From contig OZ022595.1 of the NCBI GenBank assembly GCA_963669155.1, positions 4,041,642-4,105,641 of the forward strand: DNA of 64,000 bases, written 5' to 3'. Below the pieces are notes generated by a model. The model saw nothing but the letters and a program-made list of their open reading frames with translations, was not told the origin of the DNA and did no database searches. Source of the stretch: Arbacia lixula. Lineage: Eukaryota > Echinodermata > Echinoidea > Arbacioida > Arbaciidae. Positions 1 to 10,800 of the stretch are shown piece by piece; the stretch's first letter is position 1, and each line of letters opens with the position of its first letter. The translations under genes were made by a program, and so were the position numbers.

Positions 1-301
1 CGACAACCCAAGAAAAAAATGTCCCTGGCTTGCTTGTGACTAATGTGAAGACAAACGAAAACGAAGAAAATCATAATGGTACATTATTTGGTGATTATTC
101 AGATAGTTTTGTCCATAACCTCCTTATTCTGCAGACCATATTTCCTATACTAGTTACTCCGTAACGGAGGAGTAACCATCTTATTCGTAGTATTCATTTT
201 CATCTTTTGTAGACCATATTTCTTTATACTTTTGACTCGGAAACGGAGGACTAACCATTCTAATCCGTCGTATTCATGAATGATTTGTTCTTATTTGCTA
301 G

Positions 302-447
302 AGGGTCAACGCGCTACGTGTCTCGTCAATAAAGCTTTGATCGCATCGACGGCTGTACTGGCATTCCTCCTTCTGATGACCGTGACGAGTTGGATCGCAT
401 CTCGATGTCGACCTTCTCGCTGTCCGAGGAAAACACCAGCTGATCAG
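302..447 (+). CDS. Receptor paralogue 1, transmembrane exon
   Basis: 146 nt, acceptor ttatttgctag, donor gtaaaa. It enters in phase 1 and leaves in phase 0, as does its counterpart at 14480-14622. One hydrophobic helix of about 22 residues is followed by SRCRPSRCPRKTP, a typical membrane-proximal basic anchor. Confidence 0.75.
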
Positions 448-1694
448 GTAAAATAATGTACATGCACATACCAGTAAGACGATGGTTATTATCATAATCT
501 CATATGTCAACTAAATTAGTCAGAATTGGCAGTTGTTGATGTTTTTCGGCCATTGGGGTTATCAATGTGGCTTAGTGAACAAGATGTTCCTGTCACAGTA
601 CACTGGGTTATAATACGTTTATTGGTCTAATAATAAGATGACATAGATCACAGATCATGGTAATAGTACGGAAGTGCTTTGTGTTCAAATCATTTGGAAC
701 ATTTCAATGAACAGCCTTAACGTCCTACTTTGTCTACACTGTTATGATACAGTATTTCACCTGAACGTATAGTAGCGCTTAGAAAATACTACACTGTTGT
801 CTTTAGGTCTGCAATTGATTCTTAACAAAAGGAGCAATGTCAGTATATTAATCATATAGGGTCCACAAGAGACCACAATTCTTCGGGATAGGCATGATAA
901 ACGTAACCCATTACCTGGGACGGGCCGGGGTCTTCGGTCTTCCCCATTCCACTATAGACAATACTGCAGCAAATAATATTAACCTTTTGCTAACGGTTTT
1001 ATTTTCTGACTTTGTGAAGTCAAAATTAGGATGTCAAAATGTTCATTAACCAACAGTGTGTTATGAGGTATTTAAGGTTCATAAATAGCCTGTTTTCTAT
1101 TGTAGGGAAAGCAAATGGTATGGAAACCATGCTGCTTAGTAGGTCTATCTGAGTGTAAAAAAATTAGTAAAAATGGATTTATAATAGAAATCTGAGATTT
1201 TTTTTAACAGATGTCATCGTTTACCCACATACCAAGGTGACCATGGAAAATTTAGGCCTTTAATTAGTTGCACAAGCTACATATAAAACAGCCCCAATAA
1301 GATGTCTTGCAGAGTGTCAACATTGCAACTCTCAATCACATGTTTTCACCAGATCACTCATGTGTACCTCGACATGACAAGGTCCAGTGGTAACACCAGT
1401 GAAGCCATAGCCATGCGTACCCTCACATCGGCTCCACTAAGTTCACATGACGTAAGCATGGGTCTTTCCCAGGTTCCCCCAAGCTGCACCAATCCGACAA
1501 CCAAACCCGCTGATCCCGTGTTCTACGAATCCGTCCCAAACGTACAGAATGTGGCAAGCTCCTCGAATTACTACGAGAACACCGACGATTTACGAGACCC
1601 CGACGAAGATGAGTTCGGCTATATCCTCCCGAACCCGAGATCAAAACAAAATGTCGAAGCGAATCCGTCGCCCCCCGCCCCTATCACACACTAG
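302..1694 (+). CDS. 3' end of upstream receptor paralogue (last two coding exons: TM and cytoplasmic tail)
   Basis: Two exons are seen, 302-447 and 1353-1694, joined in phase 0 (donor gtaaaa after 447, acceptor ttttcaccag before 1353). They match exons 9 and 10 of the complete paralogue at 14480-15907 closely, as do the introns. The first exon encodes a hydrophobic helix (ALIASTAVLAFLLLMTVTSW) followed by a basic, Cys-containing stop-transfer stretch. The second encodes a cytoplasmic tail with VYLDM, FYESV, YYENT and GYILP tyrosine motifs. The extracellular exons should lie left of the window. Differences from the paralogue: one extra codon before the helix, and a TAG at 1692-1694 four codons before the paralogue's stop, so SYVE is lost. 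I infer an expressed receptor, but without its 5' part it could be a pseudogene. Confidence 0.75.
1353..1694 (+). CDS. Receptor paralogue 1, cytoplasmic tail exon
   Basis: 113 residues and a TAG stop. The tail is Pro/Ser/Asp-rich with five tyrosine sites, four of them in short recognisable contexts: YLDM, YESV, YENT and YILP. It is about 95% identical by eye to 15554-15895. The ATG 51 nt upstream is intronic; the acceptor ttttcaccag marks the exon start. Confidence 0.75.
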   Translation: MTHVYLDMTRSSGNTSEAIAMRTLTSAPLSSHDVSMGLSQVPPSCTNPTTKPADPVFYESVPNVQNVASSSNYYENTDDLRDPDEDEFGYILPNPRSKQNVEANPSPPAPITH

Positions 1695-2729
1695 TACGTA
1701 GAGTAACCAGATAGGAGTGAGGGTTGGGGTGGGGTAGGTGCAAATCTACACACGGACTCAATATCCAGTATGCCATCCAACACAAGTATGATATGTAAGC
1801 TTTTCACTCTGAAGTGCGTAGAGCAGTTGATGCAGAAACAAAATGGCGTAAAGCGTTTTGCACATTAAATACACAGAAATCCCATACAGGAGTAGTGTCT
1901 TGTGCGCACAATGGTTTAATCTACTGGCGCTACCATGATTGTATATTGCTCTATAACAATCCTCATGTTATCTTCCCTCATGATCACTATTTGTTATTCT
2001 CTAAAGCTCCTCACCCTCCCGTAAACAAATTATGCTGTAAGGTACACTGGTCGTAGGCAGCGCACTCATTTTTGAATAGCGTATTATGTATGTATGTATG
2101 TGAGTTTACTTGAGCTTACTTGTCTGCACATTTGCCTGGCGGGCAAATTTATTTTCTAATCATCGCCAAAAATGTCATGCTATGATCTCATTACATGAGT
2201 AATTACAACAATTAATTATTTATAAAAAGAAGAAGAAGAGATTATCGCTTTGCGTAAAATGATATTGATTTTAAGAACTAGATCGAAGCATCTTATGTCG
2301 AGTAATTATTATCACTGTGCTGTATATATTTTATCAGTGAAGAGACATCCATGTTCAGAAAAGTGAAACATAATATTTCGTATAATTCACAGTACATACT
2401 CAAATTAAACCACACTAGATTCATCGTGCGTTTTTAATTGTTTTTGTTTTTGTTTTATCGCTTTTGATATGGCGGGGGGAAATATGTTGAATGCAACGAT
2501 CTCCCCTTTTTTGGGTAGCAGTTCAAAACGTTGATAATTAAAAAAAAATGCGCAAAGAAAAGTTTAGTCAAGCTATTAATCTAACCATTTGGAAAGGTGA
2601 TCAGAAATGTATTTACGACTATGCATCTTGGGTGCAATCGTTTGCCTTTCCCTTTTACAGTATGAATGAAGATGTTATTGACACGTACAGTATTTCATAT
2701 CACCATTTTGAAAGTTTTTTTTACGAATG

Positions 2730-2735
2730 AATAAA
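2730..2735 (+). terminator. Candidate polyadenylation signal AATAAA, receptor paralogue 1
   Basis: AATAAA about 1.04 kb after the stop codon. The same hexamer sits at the matching place in the second copy (16939-16944). No closer AATAAA was seen. Inference only. Confidence 0.35.
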
Positions 2736-3063
2736 ATGAAGCGTAAACTAAGGTGTCTTTTTTAAAATTTTGCTCAACGATGCGTACTTTGTGTGATAGT
2801 TTACCGTACTGCAACAGCCTACTGTATATATGATTTGCATCTCTTTAATCCATCTACAGTGTTTAATGCTATTTTTAAATTTGGATGTGTACATTTAAAG
2901 ACAACAACATTGACTGTGAACTTCATTGATGGGATGGATCTTTTCATTAGCAATAGAGCAATTCTGAAACAGTTGTTTAAATGTTATATTACAAGACGGT
3001 TTATGATATGTCACAATAAACATTTATACTATATAGTATACTATAGTTTAACTAATATGCTTT

Positions 3064-3320
3064 TTACACTGGAAAAATGTCCTTAGCCCCGTACTATAGG
3101 TGGGGCTATTTCCACCTATAGCACGGGGCTAAGCTTGGACCACTTTCTGTTTACATTGGTTTTTACCAAAGTGGGCGAGCCCCACCAATAGTCCAGGATT
3201 ATTTGGCCCTGCAAAAAACAGGGCTAACCCCGCAATTGCAGGGCCAAGCCAAATAGTCCGGGGTTAAGAGTGCCAGTGTAATCAGAAACGAAAAATAGTA
3301 CGGGGCTATAATTACGAAAA
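3064..3320. mobile_element. Hairpin-rich MITE-like element (tagccccgtacta family), copy 1
   Basis: It opens with ttagccccgtactatagg and closes with the inverse atagtacggggcta. Inside are local palindromes (cctataggtgggg region, cccgcaattgcaggg). Other copies are at 17279-17515 and, more decayed, near 60815-61155. The first two share one duplication, so they count as a single insertion. Confidence 0.55.
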
Positions 3321-3769
3321 ACTGGTAGACAGTTTCTTTCAAGAGCGCGTCAGGATTTCTTTATATTTACGATATTCAGCAGTATTTTTTTTATCAAAGA
3401 TATTGTGTGCATTCTAATAGCCTAGTTGCGATAAAGTAGGCATACAATTTCTTCAAGGGATTATTAATACACCACAATGATAGATTGCCAGTTTATTATA
3501 GATAATACGGGCTTTTAGATTTACGGTAAACCGATACTTCAAAATTTCTTCAAAGAGTTTGACTTTGCTTTACTATTAGCTTCGATTGAATGCCAGTTCC
3601 AGAAGACGGACTTGGCTTTATTAATAATATTATTACGATAACCCGACATCTTATTTCATGGGCGATCCTGGCTTTTAAAAATGAGGCCTGTCAATTACGA
3701 TAAACTGGTAGTTTCTTCAAGCGCGGGCTTTGCTTTATTAACAGCTACGATTGACTGACGGTTTCAAAT
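3319..3769. repeat. Degenerate tandem repeat downstream of receptor copy 1
   Basis: Diverged units built around the phrases taaactggtagtttcttcaa, gggctttgctttattaa and agctacgattgactg recur roughly every 60-90 bases. The same array is longer downstream of the second copy (17522-18670). Confidence 0.5.
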
Positions 3770-5027
3770 TGGATCCCATATCCTCTGACAAGGTTTGCAA
3801 TATCACAGAATAAGAAAGTACTCGAGATTGTTTGATATAATTGATTTCAGTCGTTTTACATATCTCCTTGGGTGTATTAGAGTGATAATAATACATCGAT
3901 GATATAATCATAACAGTGATTGCAAAGGAATTTCATGTTATTTTGTAAAGAAACCTTTGAAAATAGGAGGATTATGTTGCTTTGACTAAATTTTCGATGG
4001 GGAAAGGGGATTCCAGACCAGTTTTTTGAGCGAGATTCCTTAAATGAATCAATGTAGTAGAAAAACACTACATATATATGTGGTGGATGAAAGGGTGAGG
4101 TGGGAACATGATCGAAGAATGTGTGTGTAGGGGAAAGCTGGATAAACAAACTAAATGATGATTTGACAATCACAGAAAGAGAGTTGCTAGAGGAGAGTAT
4201 TTTAACAACATGCTTGTGTGAAACTTTAAACCATGTCATGCATAAGGGAATCGAGTTGCAAGTGAAATATGTAAGAATATGGGTGGTAGTAATCATTATA
4301 CAAGATGATCGTCATAAAGCTACATGAGAAACCACAATCACGCATGGTACTACTTGACTTTGTGCTAAATATACATTTTAGAATCATCACGATAATACAT
4401 GCGGCCTTTGCCCTACGAAGCATAGGGGAAGTGCTAGTTTCACTAACTCAACCAAGCCTTGTCTTCTTTCTTTGTCGGTGAAGATTGTGAAGGTCATGTG
4501 AGGCATGTGAGTGTATTGATTGAAGATGTGGATGGTAATTGTCATGTTCACAGTCATCGTTCTTACAAACACAAGGAAAAATAATAATTGTCAGTAGTTA
4601 TTCATATTTATTTTATTCATTAATCTAATTCATTTATACCCTACATGCCTAAGACAATGGACAAGACTGCATTTATTCAACCTAGGGGATGCATTTAGGG
4701 CACAATCAAGTAAACACTTCTTGTTTCTTATTTGGAATGTCCTGCCCATATAAATAACAAATACGAAATTGACAAATGATTTTAAAGAGGCGGCGAAGCA
4801 TCACCTCATTCAGCCAATACTCTTCATGATTTTATTGTAGTATGCCCAAATAATACTTGTTTCTTTTGTTGTGTTGATAACCACCCACCATGACTTCATA
4901 TACGGCAATATTGTCGTCTAGTCTACAAAGTTGTTCTTGTGTTGACTTTCGTAGTAGGGTCCACGTTTATAATAACATGAAGTAGCTGGAGTGATACATT
5001 TCTGTTCAAGTGTCGTATTCCATATTC

Positions 5028-5071
<44 letters not shown>

Positions 5072-7780
5072 ATCTATCATCTATATAATGTAATTGACAA
5101 TTATCATACCTACAAGTTGTGACTTATTATGAAAATCATTCTGTTTGATTTTCCTTTCGGCAAAATAATAATTAATCAAATACTGATCATCTAGTATCCA
5201 AAATGGAATCAGTCCATCTCTGTACATAATTAAATATTCGTTTTGTCAGTCATACTTTGAGACTCTTCATACCTATGAGATTTAAGAGAATGTCCATGCA
5301 CTAATGTTGATGTTAAAAGATTTGCAACATTCTGTTTCGATTTTTACATAATTATATTAAAGGCTGTTGTCTCATGCAAATACACGTTTGTGGTTGAAAT
5401 AAGCTATTCATGAACAACTGTAATAAATCCATTACGTGTGCTTCGATTTACTTTTCAATGCTTCCACTTACACATTAAAATTCATAGTCCAATTGTTAAT
5501 AACTAGCGGAGAGTCAAATCGAAAGGAAGAGGGGGCATTTAGAGGGGGCAGTGTGGGGTTCATTTGGGTATGCGGTATTCTGGATGTTGTTAGAAACTGT
5601 TAAGCAATAATCTTTGCAAAAACGTTCCATAACGATTTTTGACCGATTGATGCTCGGGATTCGCGTGTGCACAGGGATACAGAAAGACCACCTCACGCAA
5701 CACATTGACAAACATAATTTCCTTAAACTACAGGGCAAGAAAAACCTTTTTACCTTGTTCTTTTCACCTTTTTTTACCTCGTAACTTGTTTTGTGCCACA
5801 CAAACTGCCGCTCTATGTGATTTATATGTAATTAGTTTTACCAATTGCATCAATGGCGCATGAAGAATTAAAAAGAAGCGATGTACTGTACAGAGGAAGC
5901 AGCTCACACAAAATACGTCTTCAGTTTCAAACAACAATTCCGCCATCTGCCCTCTAGAGGCGATATTGGTATAAGGACTACTCCATTTGTTTCTTTAGTA
6001 AATTATTGATGGTCCTTATTTGTATCTGATTTGAGTGGGGTTTCCGCGTTTAATTTTACAATCGTATAACACCTCGAAACAATATTTCAGGCACTAGGTA
6101 TTGTACACAAAACATCATTGTATCGATAAATTAACATCATATAACAATTAAACATGTTTAAGGAAACGACAACTCAATCTTTGTAGAGAACCTTGCTGGA
6201 ATGTCAATTCATTTGTAAACTTGATATCATATTCTATCCTCGTGAAATGGATGTGAAAGTAAACTATGCATGTGAATGTGAACCTTCGAAATTATGATAG
6301 ATGGCGATGGAATAAGTGGATATTGCAGTGAAAAAATGCAATTTTGTTTTTATTTGTTTGTATGATGTGTTTACTGGTGTGGATTCTTCAATACTTACAC
6401 AAACGGTCTTGCCTGCTATGACGACGACGAATAAGCAACAAAAAGATTTCGTACCCTGAACAAATTATTCAATGAACAATTCAATGAATACCAACATAAT
6501 CTCTCTTTTTTAGTAGATACTATTTAACATAGATAGCAATTGCTTTTGTTTAAACGAACTTACAAGTCCTCATATACGGGTGGTAGTTTGACACGATGCA
6601 GTAAAAGATATTGTTTATAATAACAATCGTATAATGACTACGAATCACCAGAAATTAGCTGCTCCGCCCGTAAGAGGAATCGTATGGGTTTGTTAAAAAC
6701 CCATTTGACATTGATATGGGAGTAAAACAGTTATGGTGGTGTTTAAATCACGTCGGGGTCACCAAGCTATGCACGAATAGCTTATTTTTGTTCTTCATTT
6801 GATTACGCTCTTCCATCTCTACTCATTCAGAATTCAACAATTCAATTCTAAACACGAATAATGACACATCACTCAATATCCCAGTCTCAACATATTTACA
6901 TTGAATTCTTACCCAGTCCCGTATCAAGCTTAAGAGTATAATCAAATTACCCTATCATATGCAACCGAATTGTTTAGATATTATTAACCAGACTGATTAA
7001 ACTATTACACTACACAGTCAATATTCCATATCCTGTATACCATGACAAAATCTTACGGGGAGGAAATCATTTCCATATGCACCTGCTGTTCTATCCAATA
7101 CCTTGCTAGATTACCTGAGAAATGTAGAAGCATGTGGAAATAGTCAGAGGGTATTTGAAAAAATGTCTGTGTCGGTATTTGTACATATCACAATTATAAA
7201 CCCCGTGCAACATTTCCATTTATTGCGTGTTACGTTATAGTACAGTATACGTAGACATGCAATTATGCTTATGCTACGCTACACGTTTAGTTATTACTAC
7301 TTTGCATCTCTTCTTAAAAAGAGTTCGCAACTTTTGATTCTCTATTCAAGTGGAGATGAGCGGAGTCTTTGACAGTTCTCCAGTAAAACAAAGGTTTGTA
7401 AGTGGTAGGATACTTGAGCGTATTCTGTGTTCTATCAGTTTCACTCTTGCGACGCATGTGCCAATGATGAATTATGAGAAATATGTATGGTGTATTCACA
7501 AAATAACCAGATCACTTGCATTTTGCTTGAGCCATATTCATATCAATCTTGTCATCATACCACTGGACAATTTCTTACGCCGCGCTTTTCTCCAAATTAC
7601 CCGTGCGGACATTAAGGACCGCCCCGTTTTTCCAAAGCTGAAAAAGGTTACAGTTGAGAGAAGACACATTCAGCTACTTGGAAAAGTGATGTGTAATGAT
7701 ATTGGAGCAACATTATTGGTTCCAATAAGTTTATGTTTAATTGATATGATTTGATGCTACTTTATTACAAAGACGTGTTC
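3770..7780. other. Intergenic region between the two receptor copies
   Basis: No exon that I can support. It holds a CT microsatellite near 5033-5068 and AT-rich DNA. Open frames near 3877-4327 and 7350-7754 have no recognisable domain and no splice context. No convincing TATA box or initiator was seen before the ATG at 7781, so the promoter of the second receptor gene is presumably here but is not placed. Confidence 0.5.
5033..5068. repeat. (CT)n microsatellite
   Basis: Uninterrupted CT dinucleotides between ccatatt and ctcatctatc. Confidence 0.9.
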
Positions 7781-7865
7781 ATGTCTGCCGTTCAGCTCTT
7801 TACTTTGCTGTATCTCGCTTGGGTGGAAGTGATCGTGTTTACGAACGTGACGCAGGCACAACAAT
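7781..7865 (+). CDS. Receptor exon 1: signal peptide
   Basis: The ATG at 7781 opens 28 codons plus one base, then donor gtgagt. The peptide MSAVQLFTLLYLAWVEVIVF is hydrophobic and is followed by TNVTQAQQ, a plausible cleavage area. This start was chosen because it gives a signal peptide and phase 1 into the CUB exon. Confidence 0.75.
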
Positions 7866-10800
7866 GTGAGTATGGGCATGTCACCTGTTATTTGAAATAG
7901 CGTTGGAAGAAAGACGCAGCAATCGAAGGATTTATGACTAGTAAATGGTGAAGGAGAGAGAGAGAGTAGGAGAGGGAGAGAGGGTGAGAGAGTGCATAAT
8001 AGCAGAAGAGGATAGGAGAGTGCGGGGATTCAGGAGAGTGCTAAAGAGTGCGACAGACTTTCTGGAGTTTTTAATACTGGGGTTCCTATATAATGTATTA
8101 CTAACTATCACAGCCATATTAAACGTACTTGTAACAATTCTACAGACAAACGGTCTCTGGATTGTGACGATAGAGCAACAATCACATTGTCTGCATTCCC
8201 GGATAATTATCCCAACATACTAGCAATTCTAAATCGACAAATTCTTGTCAGATTCAAATATTTCAATGTTGAGGAACATCTGGACATGATATTGATGATG
8301 GATCCCCTCAATAAGCTGAATGGTAGTTGGTGCATTGGTAAAATGATAGATTTAACATTTATTACGCTCTCCAAAACGTGCATCACTCTTCACCTTTCAA
8401 TGCTTAGTTCTATGATTTAAGAATGACGTAATGCTGAATTAATTTGGACATACATTTGTCCCAAACGCTACATCTCTTTCGACAATTTTGTCAAGGTTCG
8501 CCACCGGTGAATACTGATGATAATATTTCGGTGATAACAGTGGTTTTTAAGATGAATTATGAATCACTGAATCTCAGGCAATGACATTAAATGAAAAATA
8601 TATTTATCGTAATACACTTTTGCCCCATTACAGACAACCGGACTCTGGATTGTGAGGATGGAGCAACAATCACATCGCCTGCATTCCCGGAGAACTATCC
8701 CAATAATGCAAATATTGAATGGAACATACAAACTGTTCTAAGTCGACGAATCCTAGTCAGATTCAATTATTTCAGAGTTGAGGAACATCAGGACATAGTA
8801 TTGATTTCGGATCCCCTCAATAAGCTGAATGATGATTTGTACACTGGTGTGAAGACAGATTCACCGCCGTACCTGTCGCAAGGAAATCGTCTCACCATCA
8901 CGTTCTCTTCGTCAAGATCTGGGCGGAGGCAGGGATTTAATTTGACGATATCCTGCTATGAACAAACATGTGAGTAAACCAAATTCAATGTGTTAGATCA
9001 ATTGCACACAAAATGATACTAGCCAGCAAAGGAGTTGTTCTTCAATGTACGAAGAAACGCCCAGTCACGTGAGTGACACTAGAGCTTGGAACAGGAAAAA
9101 ATATAATAAAATGTTTTGGATTTGCCCACTTATCTTTGTTAGCGAGGCATTCTTACATGATTGTGTCATGTAACTGATGTTAAGCCTTGATGCATAGTCA
9201 TTATTACTAAGTGAACACTCGTCTCTCTGTCCACTTAACACAAATCTAGGTCCAAAAAGATAATATCCCCCGTGTGCGTGAGGTGCCATGAAATTGACGT
9301 ACAGGCAATGCTGCGACTGGTATCGGGATGTGTCATTATCAAACACACTTGACTTATCAACTTATGACAGAAGACTTAAAACTCGCAATGCCGGTAAATG
9401 GTTTCACAGTTCTTAAAAGCGTAGCGATGGCGGAATCGAATACAGCATCACATGGCGTAACGGATGTATTAGCTTAGCGCATCTTCACTTTCACATCGGA
9501 CACAAAAAAGACACTGGCCCATTTCATTGATTCATTCCTTGCGACTGGCTATATTGTGTACATCAGTTTCAGTTTCACGGAATTATTGTTTTCAATTGCA
9601 TCACATGAGACAATGGTCTAGCTATTATGCGTACTGACATCAGTTTTCATTTGTGTATATCGATCGTTATAAAGTAACTGAATTACGGTTTCCTCGCACC
9701 TGGGCTAGCCTCTGCCATGCAGGTCCGGCTGGTCAACAGTGACCCCCCGGAGGAAGGATTGGTGGAGCTTTCACGGATGGGCGGAAACTGGACAAGGGTC
9801 TGTGAAGATGACTTCGAGGAGGAGTTCGCTCTTGTGATCTGTAGACAACTTGGCTATCCTGCAGTAGAAGGGACGGTCTTTGAGAATGGTGCATGTGCAG
9901 GGAGAAGCTGTGTTAAGGCTCCACAATGTAGTGAGTGTTATCTTGATATTATCCGTTCTCCAGACGTATCACATTTGAAGTACATATCACAATACCGAAT
10001 ATGCAGATCGTGTCCGTAATGATGCTATAATCATATAATTGTGACATTTATCAGAAGAATTAGGAAAAGGGAGAGTTTGGAATTTAGACGGACGTTCCCA
10101 ATTTGTATTTACTTAATGTTTTATTTTTTTATTCAAATAATCAAATACATATAACCTAAATGACTGGAGGAACCAATGAAAGAGATCTCAAATACCATAC
10201 AAAGTTGGAACATTTGTTGCAGAAACACAACCATTTTGAGCAGTGTATGCATGAAAGTCGTTATGCTCTGCATTTACACTTAATTTGTACTCGAGAAAAT
10301 AAAGTTGAATATTCCAGTCATCACCAATGATAACATGTTTATGAGATGTCTGTTCATTCCAGGAGGAAAGACCTACCTCCTTGACGACTGTTCTGTGTCC
10401 TATGAAGAACGCCAATCTCATAACGGTCTACGAGTGCAATGCCACAGTAAGTATTTTTTTTTTAATTGTATGATATTTAGGATCTTCTTCAATTGGATGA
10501 GATAAGCAAAGTACATTACCCCACATTTCTACTCATGTACTCGACAAGCTGTTAGAAAAAATATAAACATAAACTTTTCTTATTCTCCACCTTCTTCCTT
10601 ATACGTGGTAATGTTAAAGGATGAATAGTAAAGATAGGAATGTACGTAATAATGAACATACATAATCTGAAGAAACATTGTACTTAATATTTGCTTTTCA
10701 AAGTATCCACACCAAAACAGTTCACCCTAGTTCGTTATCTGGTGAGAATATTATGCCCTTCCCAGACCACACCGAGGTGGCAATGTTGATAATAAACGAA

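Larger units (their letters stand above)
1..3769 (+). repeat. Segmental tandem duplication, left copy
   Basis: This stretch aligns end to end with 14168-17964 (exons, introns, 3' flank, an embedded MITE and tandem repeat) with scattered substitutions and small indels. The match stops near 3769 after gtttcaaat. It starts at or before base 1, so the duplication extends off the left edge. Confidence 0.9.

Noticed and set aside
1423..1644. Minus-strand open frame (and the equivalent at 15624-15845)
   Set aside because: Shadow of the cytoplasmic tail exon on the opposite strand; Arg/Ser-rich from codon composition.
3877..4327. Overlapping open frames on both strands (139 and 68 codons)
   Set aside because: No recognisable domain, no consistent splice context and no duplicate elsewhere. 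The plus frame has somewhat codon-like composition, but that is not enough for a call.
5033..5068. Repeat arrays as a CRISPR candidate (also the TTGAATATTCAA array)
   Set aside because: The units are contiguous with no unique spacers, in a eukaryotic genome; simple repeats.
7350..7754. 134-codon open frame just upstream of the receptor start
   Set aside because: No domain or signal peptide; the receptor's own ATG with a signal peptide lies downstream at 7781. It may overlap the promoter or 5' UTR.
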